Part shown: one piece after another, positions 63,278 to 64,000 of the stretch
Layout: every line of letters starts with the position of its first letter
How positions within the stretch are numbered: the first letter of the stretch is position 1
Assembly (NCBI RefSeq): GCF_015209505.1
Contig: NZ_JADEYC010000005.1
Span: forward strand, 124,001 to 188,000
Origin: Saccharopolyspora montiporae
Lineage (GTDB): Bacteria; Actinomycetota; Actinomycetes; Mycobacteriales; Pseudonocardiaceae
Direction: 5' to 3'
Length of the DNA stretch: 64,000 nt
Translations under genes and position numbers: made by a program
Notes under the pieces: generated by a model
Told to the model about the DNA's origin: nothing
The model's input: the letters and a program-made list of their open reading frames with translations, nothing else
The model's database searches: none

Positions 63278-64000
63278 ATGGCCAGGCAGCCGCTGATCGC
63301 GGGCAACTGGAAGATGAACCTGAACCACCTGGAGGCGATCGCCCTGGTGCAGAAGGTCGCCTTCGCGCTGCCCGCCAAGTACTTCAGCAAGGTCGAGGTG
63401 GCGGTCTTGCCGCCGTTCACCGACATCCGCAGCGTGCAGACCCTCATCGACGGGGACAAGCTGCTGCTCAAGCACGGTGCGCAGGACATCTCCGAGCACG
63501 AGTCGGGTGCCTACACCGGTGAGGTGTCCGGTCCGATGCTGGCCAAGCTCGGCTGCGACTACGTCGTGGTAGGCCACTCCGAGCGCCGCGAGCACCACGC
63601 CGAGACCGACGAGGTCGTGAACAAGAAGGTCCGCGCGACGCTCAAGCACGAGATGACGCCGATCCTGTGCGTGGGCGAGGCGCTGGACGTGCGCGAGTCC
63701 GGCGAGCACGTCGAGCACTGCACGGCCCAGGTCATCAACGCGCTCAAGGGCCTCAAGGCCGAGCAGGTGCGCGGGGTGGTCATCGCCTACGAACCGGTGT
63801 GGGCGATCGGCACCGGCAAGGTCGCCACCGCCCAGGATGCGCAGGAAGTGTGCGCGGCGGTGCGCCGGGCACTGAGCGAGAAGTACGGCCAGGAGATCGC
63901 CGAGGAGGTGCGCGTGCTCTACGGCGGTTCGGTCAAGTCGAGCAACATCGGTGAGCTCCTCGGCGAGGAGGACGTGGACGGCGCCCTGGTGGGTGGCGCG
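63278..64000 (+). CDS. tpiA: Triosephosphate isomerase (3' end outside window)
   Basis: 241 residues of a TIM barrel, cut by the window edge; about 20 C-terminal residues are missing. Substrate-site LIAGNWKMN at the start carries the catalytic Lys, VVVGHSERR near 100 the His, and [15 protein letters not shown] near 170 the Glu. [14 protein letters not shown] near 215 is the phosphate gripper. ATG 2 bp after the pgk stop. Confidence 0.97.
   Translation, partial: MARQPLIAGNWKMNLNHLEAIALVQKVAFALPAKYFSKVEVAVLPPFTDIRSVQTLIDGDKLLLKHGAQDISEHESGAYTGEVSGPMLAKLGCDYVVVGHSERREHHAETDEVVNKKVRATLKHEMTPILCVGEALDVRESGEHVEHCTAQVINALKGLKAEQVRGVVIAYEPVWAIGTGKVATAQDAQEVCAAVRRALSEKYGQEIAEEVRVLYGGSVKSSNIGELLGEEDVDGALVGGA

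Overview
The window is high-GC actinobacterial chromosome. GTG starts, 4-bp stop/start overlaps and gene order point to the Actinomycetales. A bldD-whiA regulator pair, an mIHF protein, type VII secretion-like proteins and gene order shared with both Mycobacterium and Streptomyces suggest a filamentous Pseudonocardiales relative (for example Saccharopolyspora-like). The genus is an inference. No tRNA, rRNA, CRISPR array or transposase was seen.

Region 1 (1-12.7 kb) is the conserved alaS-ruvX-mltG-aroE / prepilin peptidase / aroC-aroK-aroB-aroQ / pepQ-efp-nusB block: shikimate pathway plus translation and transcription factors. A divergent glucose-family PTS cassette (IIC on minus; IIB-IIA on plus) sits between aroE and the prepilin peptidase. 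The block ends at a 21-bp perfect hairpin.

Region 2 (12.8-22.6 kb) holds bldD on the minus strand, divergent from the pyrimidine operon pyrR-pyrB-pyrC-(PH-like membrane protein)-carA-carB-pyrF. The operon leader carries a good PyrR-type RNA-binding loop next to the pyrR ribosome binding site. pyrD is absent from the operon; a class 1-like dihydroorotate dehydrogenase lies 31 kb downstream.

Region 3 (22.6-28.3 kb) is an accessory island, all on the minus strand, wedged between pyrF and mihF, which are close neighbours in relatives. It encodes three tandem 6-TM membrane paralogues, then a translationally linked set: YbaB/EbfC-like protein, EspC-like small protein with a YxxxD signal, and a large WxG protein. 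It resembles mycobacterial Esp (ESX accessory) gene sets. The paralogues share long identical nucleotide blocks and a conserved upstream element. This is the most novel part of the window.

Region 4 (28.4-43.2 kb) is again conserved core: mihF-gmk-rpoZ-coaBC-metK, trmL (minus), a degenerate priA, a lipoprotein polysaccharide deacetylase divergent from a DUF4015-type glycosidase-like protein, secreted gamma-glutamyltransferase, def-fmt-rsmB and a yeast-type cytosine deaminase.

Region 5 (43.2-48.1 kb) is a second accessory patch: three tandem secreted four-cysteine SH3-like proteins (minus), an ArsR-type regulator, an OsmC-family protein and an amino acid permease.

Region 6 (48.1-64 kb) contains rpe, the riboflavin genes ribD-ribE-ribBA-ribH with a PH-like membrane protein and a nucleotidyltransferase, the dihydroorotate dehydrogenase, an MBL-fold hydrolase (minus), then uvrC-rapZ-yvcK-whiA and the glycolytic run gap-pgk-tpiA (tpiA cut by the window end). 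A strong terminator-like hairpin separates gap from pgk. Several genes (pepQ, rpe, uvrC and probably the deacetylase) have a TANNNT box 6-8 nt from the start codon, as expected for leaderless mRNAs.
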